Assembly (NCBI GenBank): GCA_018524725.1
Contig: JAEUWP010000525.1
Span: 124,001-188,000, forward strand
Length of the DNA: 64,000 bases
Direction of reading: 5' to 3'
Source of the DNA: Podaxis mareebaensis
Taxonomy: Eukaryota > Basidiomycota > Agaricomycetes > Agaricales > Agaricaceae
A program made the position numbers and the translations under genes. Shown here in pieces: positions 1 to 11,533 of the stretch. Every line of letters begins with the position of its first letter. Position 1 is the stretch's first letter. A model generated the notes under the pieces. That model saw only the letters and a program-made list of their open reading frames with translations. It had not been told where the DNA came from and did no database searches.

Positions 1-1318
1 AGTGAGGGGAGTTCGCGGACAAATGTTGACAGTCATCGTGGCCCACGGCCGGGTATGGGATTGCAACAGGCTGCTCCACCGCGAAGAGAGCCTTTCGCGC
101 CATTAGAAGTTGGGGAGGGCGGGGACGTTAAGCGGATTAAACGTTGACATGGTGGTTACGTTCTTTCCCAGCCGGAACCCTACGGTAACATCCGCATGAC
201 TGTTTCCGATGGAATGGCTGTTCTTTCTTCGCCTTGGCTTTGATTACATTTCTTTTCATGAATGCTGTTCGAAACTTTTTGCACGTTCCCTATCCATTCG
301 TACGCGACTATCTCGAACTCAGGCCTCAGTCTTACTGCAAATTTGTATCACGGTACACATTCATGTTCCTCTACTCATAGATGCTATACTTGTTGGATTC
401 TTGTTCAATTGTAATTCGTTGGCCATCTGATCCTACGTCTGGAAGGCTTGCAGATAAAGCGTCGAAGAGAAGCACACGGCCAGTCAAGTCGGCATGGAGA
501 CCGGAGGGCAGGGATGCTTGAGGTATACCACAGTAATCGAGTACATATATGAACTGATCCCTCTCCACACTAGCTTCCACTTCTATCTGGCTTCGGCCAC
601 CTATCCCTTTTGTCTCCACGTCTTTTGGAAGTACATGCCTCCAACGGCTTCCTTATTCTTGCTCGCCCCCCACTCTCGCTTCAACTCTTCAATGTTCAGA
701 CATGGGCAGAAAGTAACTGTTTTTTTACCTAGAGCATTCTGCCATGGTTTGAGCCCATCATAGTTTAGATTTATTGCATCGAGATTCGCGTCATTATTTC
801 AAGAGTTCATCGATGATCTCTATTCGACACCGAGTCGTTGGTGTTCTTCTAATTGAGGCGCGAGCTTTGGCATCCATATAATGCCACCGTTAAGTACTAA
901 GTAGCAACGAGTTTCCGGTTCATTATTGATCTATGACTAAGTTCATTATCCTGTTATAATGTAGGATCACTGCGATAGCGACAGCGAGTATAATACACAT
1001 TGATTCAATGATCCTTCCAGGATCCACCTAAGGTATCCCGCGATAGCACCTGATAGCATCTCGATTTGTTAAGTAAATCCATCCAGGCGTGGAATACTGA
1101 CGGAAAAAGCGCCGGACGAGGAAGAAGTCACAAGATGATGGTCAGATGTGCATGTGATATCCACGTGACTATTAATTGATAGAGATGTGCGCGTCAGCTA
1201 CACTAGGGTTGCCTTCCAACCTCGGCGTCGAGCTCAGTCGAAGTGACTCAATCCACTACATCCATCGCACACTTATCTCTTCAGAAAGCTGTATGTGCTC
1301 TTTGAAGCCCCAGACTCT
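1..1318. other. Left-edge non-coding region
   Basis: I see no complete gene here. From about 289 the sequence belongs to duplication copy A, so 289-1318 matches about 7845-8861 closely. It forms the upstream region of the broken STN1 copy. A short upstream frame begins at ATG 1293 and ends with a TGA that overlaps the STN1 start codon at 1319. Positions 1-288 resemble nothing else in the window. Confidence 0.5.
371..619 (-). other. Unassigned open frame, possible 3' remnant of a lost gene
   Basis: This 82-codon minus-strand frame has protein-like composition, with stretches such as QFIYVLDYCGIPQ and GRVLLFDALSASLPD, but I do not recognise it. The same frame exists in copy B (about 7970-8170, minus strand), where a TGA stops it earlier, after VGSDSQ. 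No convincing start codon or upstream exon is visible. It may be the 3' end of a gene that was cut by the duplication breakpoint. It could also be chance. Confidence 0.2.
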
Positions 1319-3307
1319 ATGAGCCGAACAGCAGTAGCAACAACGCCAACGACAAAGCCACTGCGACGCGCTGGAAGTATCTTCATACCGCCTTCCAAAC
1401 GAAGATACCTCTCCGAAGACGGCAAGAGCAAATCGATACAGGAACCTTCAGCGAAGGAGATATGGGAATGGACTTTGACATCAGCTGCGATAGCGAAGTG
1501 CTACGTACGAGATGCTATGGTCATGTCAGGAGCCAAGAAGGTTTATTCAGACACCAATGTTCTGTCTTCCGCGAAATTAATTCTTGTTGACCAGGATATG
1601 ATTTTTATTGGCCGGGGAGAATACCTCGCCGTAAAGTTGAGATATGTGGTGTCGTTGTTGGTATCCAGGAGCTCGGGAAGAAAATTCTGTACACTGGTGA
1701 GCCTCACAAGATTGCGTTCATGAAAACATCTCCTGATGGTATCGCAAGCCGATGATGGAACTTCGGTTACTGACTGCATACACGTCTCGCAGCAACATTT
1801 ACGACCTCTAGAAAAGAACAAGTATGTGAGGGAACCAGAACCGTTGCCACCTCCAAGACCCATGACTCGGATAGGGGGAGTTATAAAAGTGATTGGGAAA
1901 GTACGGCGGAAGCATGGGAGTAGAGTCGTGTTGGTAGAAGAAATATGTGAGACTCTTTGTTCCATCGTATGCTTTCGCAGATGCTAACAATTGCCTAACA
2001 ATATCAACTCTCAGAAATCAGCTTGATCATGGGATCACCGTTCGAGAGCTGCACCAAAACCATTACTCTCGTTCGGAACTTTTCGTCATTCCGGTCACGG
2101 CTCGCAACCAAGAGACACAGAAGTCTCCAGTAAAAGCCACAGAACCTCAAACGTCATCCACAACCAATGCATTACGCACTACGGTCCCGACGCCCTCCAC
2201 GATCACTTCAAGCCCGGCGGTTGTACCATCCAGTCCGACAAAACCTAGCCACAAGCTCCAGGTGACTCATTTGACTACTTCTACACCTGGCTTAGTCGTT
2301 GACTTCTATGACCAGTCCCCACCGAAATTGCGCCATCCATCACGATTACGCTCACTCAATCTTACCGACACGGCTTTCCGGTTATATGTCAAACACTTCA
2401 TTGATAATGCTCCTGAGGACTCGATTGGAGACGACTCCGACTCCGATGACGACCTTGACATCTACCTACCCAACCGGAAGCACACGTCGCAGATCCTCGG
2501 CACGCCAACAAAATCATGGAGACGTGGTAATGGGGATCATACACCCCGGCCACGGGCTGACATGACACCCAAACCAAGTTCCTCGAAGCAAACTGTGGGC
2601 AACGCATGCAAAGGCTTCACTCTCTCGTATTTCAGAGACGTCCCGGAACTATCTCTTATGGCGAAACGCGTTGTCAAACAACGCATTCGCGAAGAAGACG
2701 AGAAAGCGCGTGAAACGACATCGCATTCATCCTCCAAATCGACTTCCAAACAACCTGTTAAACGGATCAAACTTGACAGGGTAGGACTCGCGGGGAAGAA
2801 GAAGCGGCTGTTCCAATGGGCCATTTGTGAGTTGTTGCGGGAAGGAAGCATCGCGCTTTGGGACGGTCCCAAACGCCCGTGTCCGGAAGAAAATACGTAT
2901 GGCAATGCAAACGCTAGCACCTTGTGGAAGTATAGTTCTACTGCCACGTCGGACAGCACGCCATTTAGCAACGCGAGTAGCTCACATTCGAAACTGGATG
3001 ATGATGACGAGTTGGAGTTATCCGATCCTGAACTTGACGAGGAAGCTTATGTCTCGACAAAACCCGAGCTCTTAGCGTGCTCGATCACAGACGCTCTGAG
3101 AGCGCTTGCATTGGCACCTAGGAAACAGGTCATCAGACGACATAAGCTCATTGGAGGTTCGACGAAAGAGGAGATTCTGAGTTATCTACGAAGAGATATA
3201 GGTGGGCATTTGTCGGGGAGTGGAACGCTGCTGAAGCTTTGGAGTATATGGAAAGGGAGGGATTGGCATGGTGTGTGGGACCGGACAAGTGGCTTCTGAC
3301 CCAATAG
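1319..3307 (+). pseudogene. STN1: STN1 (CST telomere complex) pseudogene, copy A
   Basis: This is the counterpart of the intact gene at 8862-10849, with homologous exons at 1319-1696, 1749-1946 and about 1999-3307. Four lesions separate it from copy B. One base is missing near 1526, which shifts the frame. TGA at 1588-1590 replaces an Arg codon. The intron-2 acceptor AG has become AA at 1997-1998. One base is missing near 3199-3202, which scrambles the C-terminal winged helix. Residues in the OB core are also changed (WLGRIPC reads WPGRIPR). The middle stays open as a long frame (1947-3299), so decay is recent. A truncated product from an alternative acceptor cannot be excluded. Confidence 0.85.
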
Positions 3308-3354
3308 TCGGAATCCGGCCTTGCACATGCATCTCTCAAACTTCCTGCATCATC

Positions 3355-3795
3355 TGCGCTGAAGTTTAGATCAACACACTGGTTGAGTATGGGCGCAAGG
3401 GTCATCAATATGAAATCCCCTTTGGGACTCCTTCCTTTCGCGCTGCCCCTAGCAGAATTGCCAGACTTCCTGTGAACGAGAACTTGCTATTCTGTAGATT
3501 CCGTTTTTCTCCTATTACCAGACAACCGAAACTTCGTAGGATATAAAAATTTGCTTCCTATTTCCTCCTCATGTCAGTCGCCTATCGGAATCCCTGGAGA
3601 GGCTAAGGTGAGTAAATGCCTTCGCGTCGCCACTATAAATAACTTACAGTTGTGTCGTAGATATATCATACTTGATAGATAGACACACCAGTCGTCTACT
3701 GAATCTCCGGAGAGACTCAGGTGAGTGATTACCTTTGCGCCGCCACTATAAATAACTTAAAGTTGTATTGTAGATACATTACACTCGATAATCTG
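3355..3795. other. Segment present only in duplication copy A
   Basis: Copy B runs directly from the 3' flank of STN1 (about 10890) into sequence that in copy A begins again at about 3795. The short word ATCTG occurs at both edges in copy A. This fits a deletion between short repeats in copy B, or an insertion in copy A. It contains the two-unit tandem repeat listed separately and no recognisable gene. Confidence 0.6.
3579..3786 (+). repeat. Two-unit tandem repeat with period about 113 bp, intron-like
   Basis: Two diverged units begin near 3579 and 3691. Each has a GTGAGT donor-like word (3608 and 3721). About 20 bases later comes the shared block GCCACTATAAATAACTTA, and then a GTAGATA acceptor-like end. 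The spacing donor to acceptor is about 53 nt, the size of real introns in this window. It may be a duplicated exon-intron unit of a lost gene. Confidence 0.7.
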
Positions 3796-4475
3796 ATGTT
3801 TCGACGACGTATTTCAGATTTCATAATCGCTGGATGTTACCATCTCATCATTTGATGTACACCGATTATATCCTCGATGTTCCCATTTCGTTCTCCTCCC
3901 CTGGATTCCGCTTGCCAACCCAACTAGAGGAGATTTCATCATGATTAGTAACCATCACTCTTTTATCACGGGTCCATGTTGGTGAAGGTAAGCGCCTCTT
4001 GTCCGAACCAGGTTGGTTATGTTGATAATGTCCTCGATTTTAACCAGTCCTCCGCGAGCACAGCGGTTGTTATACTCCGCAACAAGCTCCACTAAGTCAC
4101 TACATATACCAAGTGGCAATCGTTCACACAGCCACCAGTGGTCACTTAAGCTTCAAAAAAAAACAACCTCCATCATTCCCGCCACACCGAAGGACAGGAT
4201 TTTCAGCTCTTCGACATTTGTGGATCTTGTCGCAAGCTAACCAAAGGAAGAGACGTCCAAGAGCGCCGTGGAGCCCATCTTTAATACTTGCTCCATGGAA
4301 GATTGAAAAGCAGCATCCCCAGAGGCCGGTTCGGGAATTTGAGCACGACTCGATAGACTTCTAACCAACAGTAAGAAGCATGATGCCATCCCCCCGTGAA
4401 GATGCTGATCATAGCTATATCATATCTCCCATGTATCCGATGTAGCTCGCGGCCTATCCTGTTTCCTGGAACCCA

Positions 4476-5547
4476 ATGGACTCCGGTTTCGACATATTGC
4501 ACGCAGTGGACTACAGCGAGCTGCCCTTGACAGTGGGGTTGTTTCTCAGCGCGCTGTTCACTGGGGGACTCATCACTCTCGGAACCATCTGTCTTTTTCT
4601 CCTATCTTCAGCATCTGGAGGACCGCACCAACGGCGTCGCTTGTTTCGGGTCTATATCATCGCGCTCTTGCTCATGGTTACTGCCTTCGAGCTTGTGTAT
4701 TTCCTCGTCGTCCATATCTGTGCCATATTTTATCCCCGTTCAAAAGGGGAGCTCGACAAACTGATGTATAGCAAAATGCTTGTTGCTCTGGATTTGTTTC
4801 AGATCATTATACTAAGTATGACTGACGGACTTCTCGTGAGTCAAGCCATTCCTTTGCTGTCCAAGGTCCTCATTGACATACATTATTCGAAGATATGGCG
4901 TTGTTACATGGTACACAATGCATTTGATTATAGCTCGTCAAAATGGCGGAATGTCTTTTGGGCCTTTCCTGCGTGTCTGTGGGTCGTGAACATAGGTATG
5001 GTTGGTCCACTTTAGCTAAGTCGCATTTGCACAATAATATTCAACCTCATTTCCAGTTGCAGGATCAATCTCTGTTGGAGTGACCCGCGCCGGTCTGGGC
5101 AATTTTCTCATGGTAATAATGTTCACGTGCAACGCAGCTATAAATCTCTATGGAACGGTCTTCATTACTATTCGCCTGCTGCTACATAGACGAATGGTAA
5201 AAGCGTGCTTGGGAGATAATGTTCCAACAAAGCGTTACCTTTATATCGCGGGTATCTTGCTGGACTCGGCTGCCATTAATGTACCAATTGCGACAGTGAC
5301 GGCCATTGCGAATCTCTTTCGAATATCCCCCTTGGTTGTCCTGATCCCCGTTGTTTTTCCAAGTCAGGTACGCCATTTCAGGACCAGAGTCTGAGGAGAA
5401 TGTGGGCTGAGGGCACACTGTTAGGCGCTTGCGACTGTCCTGATCATTCATCAGTTCGCTATAGGCAGGGCTTTTGATCGACAAAAGGAAGAGGAGGTTG
5501 TGCCGGGGCCGGTGGGGCGGGAAACTGTTACACAGTCAAGTGCCTGA
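4476..5547 (+). CDS. Seven-helix membrane protein, fungal-specific family, copy A
   Basis: I read four exons: 4476-4835, 4893-4995, 5057-5367 and 5425-5547, giving 298 aa. Seven hydrophobic segments are visible, for example LTVGLFLSALFTGGLITLG near the N terminus and VFPSQALATVLIIHQFAIG near the C terminus. A conserved MTDGLL/WRCYMV signature spans the first splice junction, and a basic RLLLHRR loop precedes helix 6. Exons 1 and 2 have exactly the lengths (360 and 103 nt) of the related minus-strand gene at 12912-14015, which supports the model. Intron 1 (4836-4892) is 57 nt with no stop, so retaining it adds 19 aa in frame. I know this only as an expanded agaricomycete family; function unknown. 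It is the paralogue of 11534-12605. Confidence 0.8.
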
Positions 5548-5892
5548 CACTCAACAAGGCCGTCATGGCTAACTTCATGCCCTGGTCAATGTGTATGTGT
5601 GGCGCCAGGTGTCGCCTGCCTCGTATCGGTAGCCGAAACACTGGATGATTGAAGAATGATACTGTTAGGAAATATGCATTCACTCAATGAGGTACCATAG
5701 CTTTGTCGCATGGTTTCGCGTTTCATAATTGCTACCTTCTATCCTTTGATGTGCAGCAGTGCTACATGGAGATCCAGATATCAACGCACCGCGCCTCAAA
5801 CAGGTTGAACAGATGCTTAGATGTGAGCATAGTTGCCGTTCTTTTGGAAACAGTTAAACCTTCAAGGACTAGAGCTATTTGTGCAATAGATT

Positions 5893-6406
5893 CTAGGGGT
5901 CCGAGACCCTGAGGTCATCTGAAGGAATCCTTCTCAAGTCTCTGGGCTCTACATCTTCTGTTACACTCTGCTGGCCAATTGCCTTGCCCAGAGCAACATG
6001 ATGGAGGATCAGCACAGAAGTAAAATACTGGTGGACATTGTATCAAGCACCGTCGAGTTGCTGAGGTCTCAGTATTGACTCACCTGGCATGCGGCTGCAA
6101 TGGGTGTAACAACGCTCCCGAAGAGTTAATAGGTCCCAATTCCAGTGGCCGCAACAATTGTAATTGGTTTATTAAGTGCGGCAGATTCGATCAGGATACT
6201 GACAACCAGTATATGCCTTGCAGCAGGGGCTACTTTCCCAAGGCAAGCTACCACCCCGCGCCTGTGCAGAAGCAAGCGGATAGTTATGAAGAATGTTGCG
6301 TATAGGTTAAGGATAATGTTGCATGTGATCCCTGTTGTTTCAAGTGTGGTTGACAAGGCTAAGAGGTGAATTTTGTTGTCCAGGCTCGCTCCTATGAATC
6401 CCGTAA
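5893..6406 (-). pseudogene. Truncated seven-helix membrane protein gene, copy A
   Basis: This matches exons 3 and 4 of the intact gene at 12912-14015. The exon-3 match (6406-6084) keeps the full 323 nt and reads through helix 5 (NIILNLYATFFITIRLLLHRR). A TAA at 6128-6126 stops it where copy B has a Gln codon. The exon-4 match runs 6027-5893. Exons 1 and 2 are absent because copy A ends at about 6450. It cannot make a full protein. Confidence 0.85.
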
Positions 6407-6450
6407 CTTTTTCGAAGTGTTCGAGCTATCAGTTATATGCATCGACTCAG

Positions 6451-6967
6451 GGTGTTCCGGTGGAGCAGTGGCTCTGTTGGTTTGGGTTCCGCTTCCGATC
6501 CTGTTCGGAGCTTCATCGGAGGTCTGGTCAGCGGCGTCGGCCAGGCCTCCTCTGCTCTGGTAGGGAGAGTACCTTGGGCCGTTATTTACAGTGTGTTGGT
6601 TAGGTATGAGTCTTTCCGTGTGTAGAAGCCGTTGGTTTAAGATCCACGGAGTAAAGCCAGCCCCGTGAGAATCAAGAGAGATAGCTCTCGAATGTTGCTA
6701 TGCGTCCGCTCGGAGGGTTAGCCGCTCCTCACCTGGGTACAGGGTTGACTTTCCCTTTCGTGAGGTATTTGGGCCTTCCCACCCAGGGTTTCTTTTGGTT
6801 TTGGCTTTGTTCGCCTACAGATTGTTGGGCTTACTTATGCTTGTCGCTCTGTTCTTTTAGGCGAATATATTGGGCGGTAGATCAGACTAAGGCTAATGGT
6901 TAATTGAACGAACGTGAACATAGGTTTGGGTGTGGGTATCGGTGGGGTTTGTCGCTGGATGATCTAG
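6451..6967. other. Spacer between duplication copies, no gene seen
   Basis: This stretch starts at the right breakpoint of copy A and differs in composition from the flanks, being G/T-rich on the plus strand. Short open frames exist on both strands, but none shows a motif I recognise. It adjoins a gag-like remnant and may belong to the same decayed element. Confidence 0.4.
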
Positions 6968-7580
6968 CTACTCGTATCTCCTTCGGCTTCTTGCATTCCG
7001 CTTTCCCTCTTTGTTGGACGGCAGTTTGTTATATGGAGGGGGGTTGCTGTTGATCCTTTCATTCATCTCCCTGATGCTTTGTTCCGCCGTATCGTCTCTG
7101 GGGCCTTGCCAGCCAAGGATGTTCAGGAAGGCGCAATCGCTGGTTATGTGGTCTTGGGATTTGCACTTGGTGCAGTGTGATTGGGCATTGGCTAGGCGGG
7201 GGGTTCCTCTTCCGTAGTCGGTTGTGAGGAAGGTCAGCTTGCAGATAGCGTGGGTGAGGTCAAGGTAGAGTTGGAAGGATGGGGTCTTGCCAAGGTGCCA
7301 GCATATACATTCCACACCGTCTTGTGCTCGCCGGTGTTTCTGTCGGGGATTTCTAGGCTCTTGGCGACGAGGGAGGCAGCGAAGTCCTGGACGGCGTCTT
7401 CCCCAAGAGGTGCGAGTGCTTGGCGTTGGCCTCTAGATTTTCGTCAATTGTGTCAAGGATACTTTGTATGATAGCGCAGGGCGCTTCTGGTTCCGATTTG
7501 TAGGCCGTGAATTCTCCGATTGTCATGATGTAGGTGGGGGTTGGTTGTTCGAAGGGTACGATGAAGATCGCCTCAGACAA
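6968..7580 (-). pseudogene. Frame-broken CCHC zinc-knuckle (gag-like) remnant
   Basis: The 3' part reads through a perfect CX2CX4HX4C zinc knuckle, CTKCKSQDHITSDC, in the frame 7315-6968. Upstream, frames 7580-7353 and its +1 neighbour continue a protein with segments FIVPFEQPTPTYIMTIGEF and GEDAVQDFAASLVAKSL. At least two frameshifts (near 7400 and 7300) are needed to join them. A zinc knuckle after an alpha-helical region is typical of retrotransposon gag proteins and of some agaricomycete zinc-knuckle proteins. No reverse transcriptase or integrase is present. It is inferred to be a transposon-derived fragment. Confidence 0.55.
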
Positions 7581-7604
7581 TGAGGCGCAAACTAAGTATA
7601 TTTC

Positions 7605-7840
7605 CCCAATGTAGCAGTGGCAGTGGTTTGCTTCATCCGGGTCTCGACTTTCTCATGCACGTGCCTCTTCTCTGCCTCCTCTGCCTTCTCCTTCGACTCT
7701 CTCAACATAGCCTGCAGCTCATTCGGTGGCACCATGATATATGGTAGAGTCATGAACATGTCGAAGGTATCAGGGCAACGACGAGCTTCAGTGATTGCCT
7801 TGTATTCCGCGTCTGCCGCATTCCGGACCCCACCTGGGTA
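7605..7840 (-). pseudogene. C-terminal fragment of HNH nuclease gene
   Basis: This is near-identical to the last part of the HNH gene at 15773-17098 (matching about 15785-16092). It covers the coil containing LPYIMVPPNELQAML and EKVETWMKQ. About 64-75 bp in the middle are missing relative to the intact gene, so the frame is lost. It stops abruptly at the left edge of duplication copy B. It therefore marks the junction and shows that HNH sequence has moved or been copied within this locus. Confidence 0.8.
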
Positions 7841-8861
7841 TTCCTATCCATTCGTACGCGACTATCTCGAACCTCAGGCTTCAGTCTTATTGCAAATTTG
7901 TATCACAGTAGACATTCATGTTCCTCTACTCATAGATGCTATACTTATTGGATTCTTGTTCAATTGTAATTCATTGACTATCTGACCCTACGTCTGGAAG
8001 GCTTGCAGATAAAGCGTCGAAGAGAAGCGCACGGCCAGTCAAGTCGGTATGGGGACCTGAGGGCAGGGATGCTTGAGGTATACCACAGTAATCGAGTACA
8101 TATATGAACTGATCCCTCTCCACACTGGCTTCCACTTCCATCTGGCTTCATCCACCTATCCCTTTTGTCCCCACCTCTTTTGGAGGTACATGCTTGTTCT
8201 CGCTCGCCCCCACTTCTTCTCCAGCTCTTCAATGTTCAGACATGGGCAGAAAGTAACTGTTTTTTTTTTTTACCTAGGGCATTCTGCTATAGTTTGAGCC
8301 CATCATAGTTTAGATTTATTGCATCGAGATTCGCGCCATTGTTTCAAGAGTTCATCGATGATCTCTGTTCGACACCGAGTCGTTGGCGTTCTTCTAATTG
8401 AGGCGCGAGCTTTGCATCCATGTAATGCCACCATTAAGTACTAAGTAACAACGAGTTCCCCGGTTCATTATTGATCTATGACTAAGTTCATTATCCTGTT
8501 ATAATGTAAGATCACTGTAACAGCGACAGCAAGTATAATATATATTGATTCAATGATCCTTCCAGGATCCAACTAAGGTATCCTGCGATAGCACCTGATA
8601 GCACCTCGATTTGTTAAGTAAATCCATCCAGGCGTGGAATACTGACGGAAAAAGCGCCGGACGAGGAAGAAGTCACAAGATGATGGTCAGATGTGCATGT
8701 GATATCCACGTGACTGTTAATTGAGAAAGATGTGCGCGTCAGCTACACTAGGGTTGCCTTCCAACCTCGACGTCGAGCTCAGTCGAAGTGACTCAATCCA
8801 CTACTTCCATTGCACACTTCCTCTACAGAAAGATATATGTGCCTTTGAAGCCGCAAATCTT

Positions 8862-10849
8862 ATGAGCCGAACAGCAGTAGCAACAACGACAACGACAAAG
8901 TCCCTGCGACACGCTGGAAGTATCCTCATATCACCCTCCAAACGAAGATGCCTCTCCGAAGACGCCAAGGGCAAGCCAATGCAAGACCCTTCAGCGAAGG
9001 AAATATGGGAATGGACCTTGTCATCAGCTGCGATAGCGAAGTGCTACGTACGAGATGCTATGGTTATGTTTGAAAGCCAAGAAGGTTTATTCAGACACCA
9101 ATGTTCTGTCTTCCGCGAAATTAATTCTTGTCGACCAGGATATGATTTTTACTGGCTGGGGAGAATACCTTGCCGTAAGGTTGAGATATGTGGTGTCGTT
9201 GTTGGTATCCAGGAGCTCGAGAAGAAAATTCTGTACACTGGTAAGCTTGACAAGATTACATTCATGAACACATCTCCTGATGGTATCACAAGTCGATGAT
9301 GGAACTTCGGTTATTGACTGCATACACGTCTCGCAGCAACATTTGCGACCTCTAGAAAAGAACAAGTATGTGAGGGAACCAGAACCGTCGCCACCTCCAA
9401 GACCCATGACTCGGATAGGGGGAGTTATAAAAGTGATTGGGAAAGTACAGCGGAAGTATGAGAGTAGAGTCGTGTTGGTAGAAGAAATATGTGAGACTCT
9501 TTGTTCCGTCGTATGCTTTCGCAGATGCTAACGATCGCCTAGCAATATCAACTCTCGGAAATCAGCTTGGCCACTGGATAACTGTTCGAGAACTGCACCG
9601 AAACCATTACTCTCGTTCGGAACCCTTCGTCATTCCGGTCGCGGCTCGCAACCAAGAGACACAGAAATCACCAGTAAAAGCCACAAAACCCCAAACGCCA
9701 TCCACAACCAATGCGTTACGCACTACGGTCCCGACGCCCTCCACGATCACCTCAAGCCCGGCCGCTGTACCATCCAGCCCGACAAAACCTAACCACAAGC
9801 CCCAGGTGACTCATTTGACTACTTCTATGCCTGGCTTAGCCGTTGACTTTTATGACCAGTCCCCACCGAAATTGCGCCACCCATCACGATTACGCTCACA
9901 CAACCTCACCGACACGGCTTTCCGGTTATATGTCAAACATTTCATTGATAACGCTCCTGAGGACTCGATTGGAGACGACTCCGACTCCGATGACGACCTT
10001 GACATCTACCTACCCAACCGGAAGCGCACATCGCAGATCCTCGGCACGCCAACAAAATCATGGAGACGTGGGAATGGGGATCATACGCCCCGGCCACGGG
10101 CTGATATGACACCCAAACCAAGTTCCTCGAAGCAATTTGCGAGCAACGCATGCAAAGGCTTCACCCTCTCGTATCTCAGACGCGTCCCAGAACTATCTCT
10201 TATGGCGAAACGCGTCGTCAAACAACGCGCTCGCGAAGAAGATAAGAAAGCGCATGAAACGACATCACATTCGTCCTCCAAATCGACTTCCAAACAACCT
10301 GTTAAACGGATCAAACTTGACAGGGCAGGACTCGCGGGGAAGAAGAAGCGGCTGTTCCAATGGGCCATTTGTGAGTTGTTGCGGGAAGGAAGCATCGTGC
10401 TTTGGGACGGGCCCAAACGCCCGTGTCCGGAAGAGAATACGTATGGCAATGCAAACGCTAGCATGCTGTGGAAATATAGTTCTACTGTCACATCGGACGG
10501 CACGCTGTTCAGCAACGCGAGTAGCTCACATTCGACGCTGGATGATGACGAGTTGGAGCTATCAGATCCCGAACCAGATGAGGAAGCTTATATCTCGACG
10601 AAACCAGAGCTCTTGGCGTGTTCAATCATAGATGCTCTGAAAGCGCTTGCATTGGCACCTAGGAAACAGGCCATCAGACGGCATGAGCTCATTGGAGGTT
10701 CGACGAAAGAGGAGATTCTGAGCTATCTACGAAGAGATGATAGATGGGCATTTATCGGGGAGTGGAACGTTGCTGAAGCCTTGGAGTATATGGACAGGGA
10801 GGGATTGGCATGGTGTGTGGGATCAGACAAGTGGCTTCTGACCCAATAG
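8862..10849 (+). CDS. STN1: CST complex subunit STN1
   Basis: Exons 8862-9240, 9293-9490 and 9543-10849 give 627 aa. STN1 binds telomeric single-stranded DNA with its CST partners and acts in telomere capping and C-strand fill-in in the nucleus. The N-terminal OB fold carries the family pattern: FYWLGRIPCRKVEICGVVV, then KKILYTVDDGTSVIDC across intron 1, then IGKV...VVLVEEI and ITVRELHRNHY. A long charged, low-complexity linker follows (residues about 240-540). The C-terminal winged helix contains STKEEILSYLRRDD and ends DKWLLTQ. Intron 2 has a clear branch point (GCTAAC) before CCTAG. The start is set at MSRTA. An in-frame upstream ATG at 8730 would add 44 aa and is less likely, since copy A does not keep that frame. 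A four-codon upstream frame lies at 8837-8848. Confidence 0.88.
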
Positions 10850-11533
10850 TTGGATGTTGGCCTTGAATATGTACGTCTCGAATTTCCTGCATCTTCTGAT
10901 ATCACGACATATTTCGCATTTCATGATCACTGTATGCTATATTCTCGATGTCCCCATTCCATTCCCCTGCTCTGGATCTCATGTGCCAACCTCACTGGAG
11001 ACTCATCATGATTTATATGCAACACTCATTTATGGCGAGTCCATGCCGGTGAAGTTAGGCACCTCTTGTCCGAATAAGGTGGATTGTCAGCTAGTCCTCC
11101 GCAAGCGCCTGGCGGCTGTTATACTCCGCAAAAAAGCCCCACCAAGTCGCCATATCCATCAAAGGGGCAGTCGTTTCGCACAGCCACCAGTGGACACTTA
11201 AGATCCAAAAAAAAACAATCTCCATTGTTCCCTCCACACCAAAGTATGGCGTTTTCGGCTTCATGACATTTGGGGATCTTCAACGCCACAAGCCAACCAA
11301 TGGAAGAGATGTTCAACAGCGCCCTGGAGCCCATCTTAACTATTTGCTCCATGGAAGATCGAAAACGGTATCCCGAGAGGCCGATCCAGGGAATTGAGCA
11401 CGGCTCGGTAGATTTCTAACAAACAGGAAGAAGCATGGTGATGCCATACCCCCGTGAAGTTGCTGATAGCTATATCATATCTCCCATATATCCGATGTAG
11501 CTCACAGCTTACCACCCCGTATCCTGGAACCGT
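10850..11533. other. Intergenic region between STN1 and membrane protein gene
   Basis: It is homologous to about 3308-4475 of copy A except for the 440 bp present only there. It serves as the 3' flank of STN1 and the promoter region of the membrane protein gene at 11534. No other feature is visible. Confidence 0.5.

Larger units (their letters stand above)
289..6450. repeat. Segmental duplication, copy A
   Basis: Nearly all of this block aligns with 7845-13490 in the same orientation. The two agree in gene order: broken or intact STN1, a plus-strand membrane protein gene, then a minus-strand membrane protein gene. The left match starts at about 289/7845 with CCTATCCATTCGTACG. The right match ends at about 6450, inside intron 2 of the minus-strand gene, whereas copy B continues through the rest of that gene. 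Copy A also has about 440 bp (3355-3795) that copy B lacks. By eye the copies are around nine-tenths identical. Confidence 0.9.

Noticed and set aside
6126..6356. 76-codon minus-strand frame as a small membrane protein gene
   Set aside because: It is exon 3 of the truncated membrane protein gene, stopped by a TAA at a Gln codon of the intact copy.
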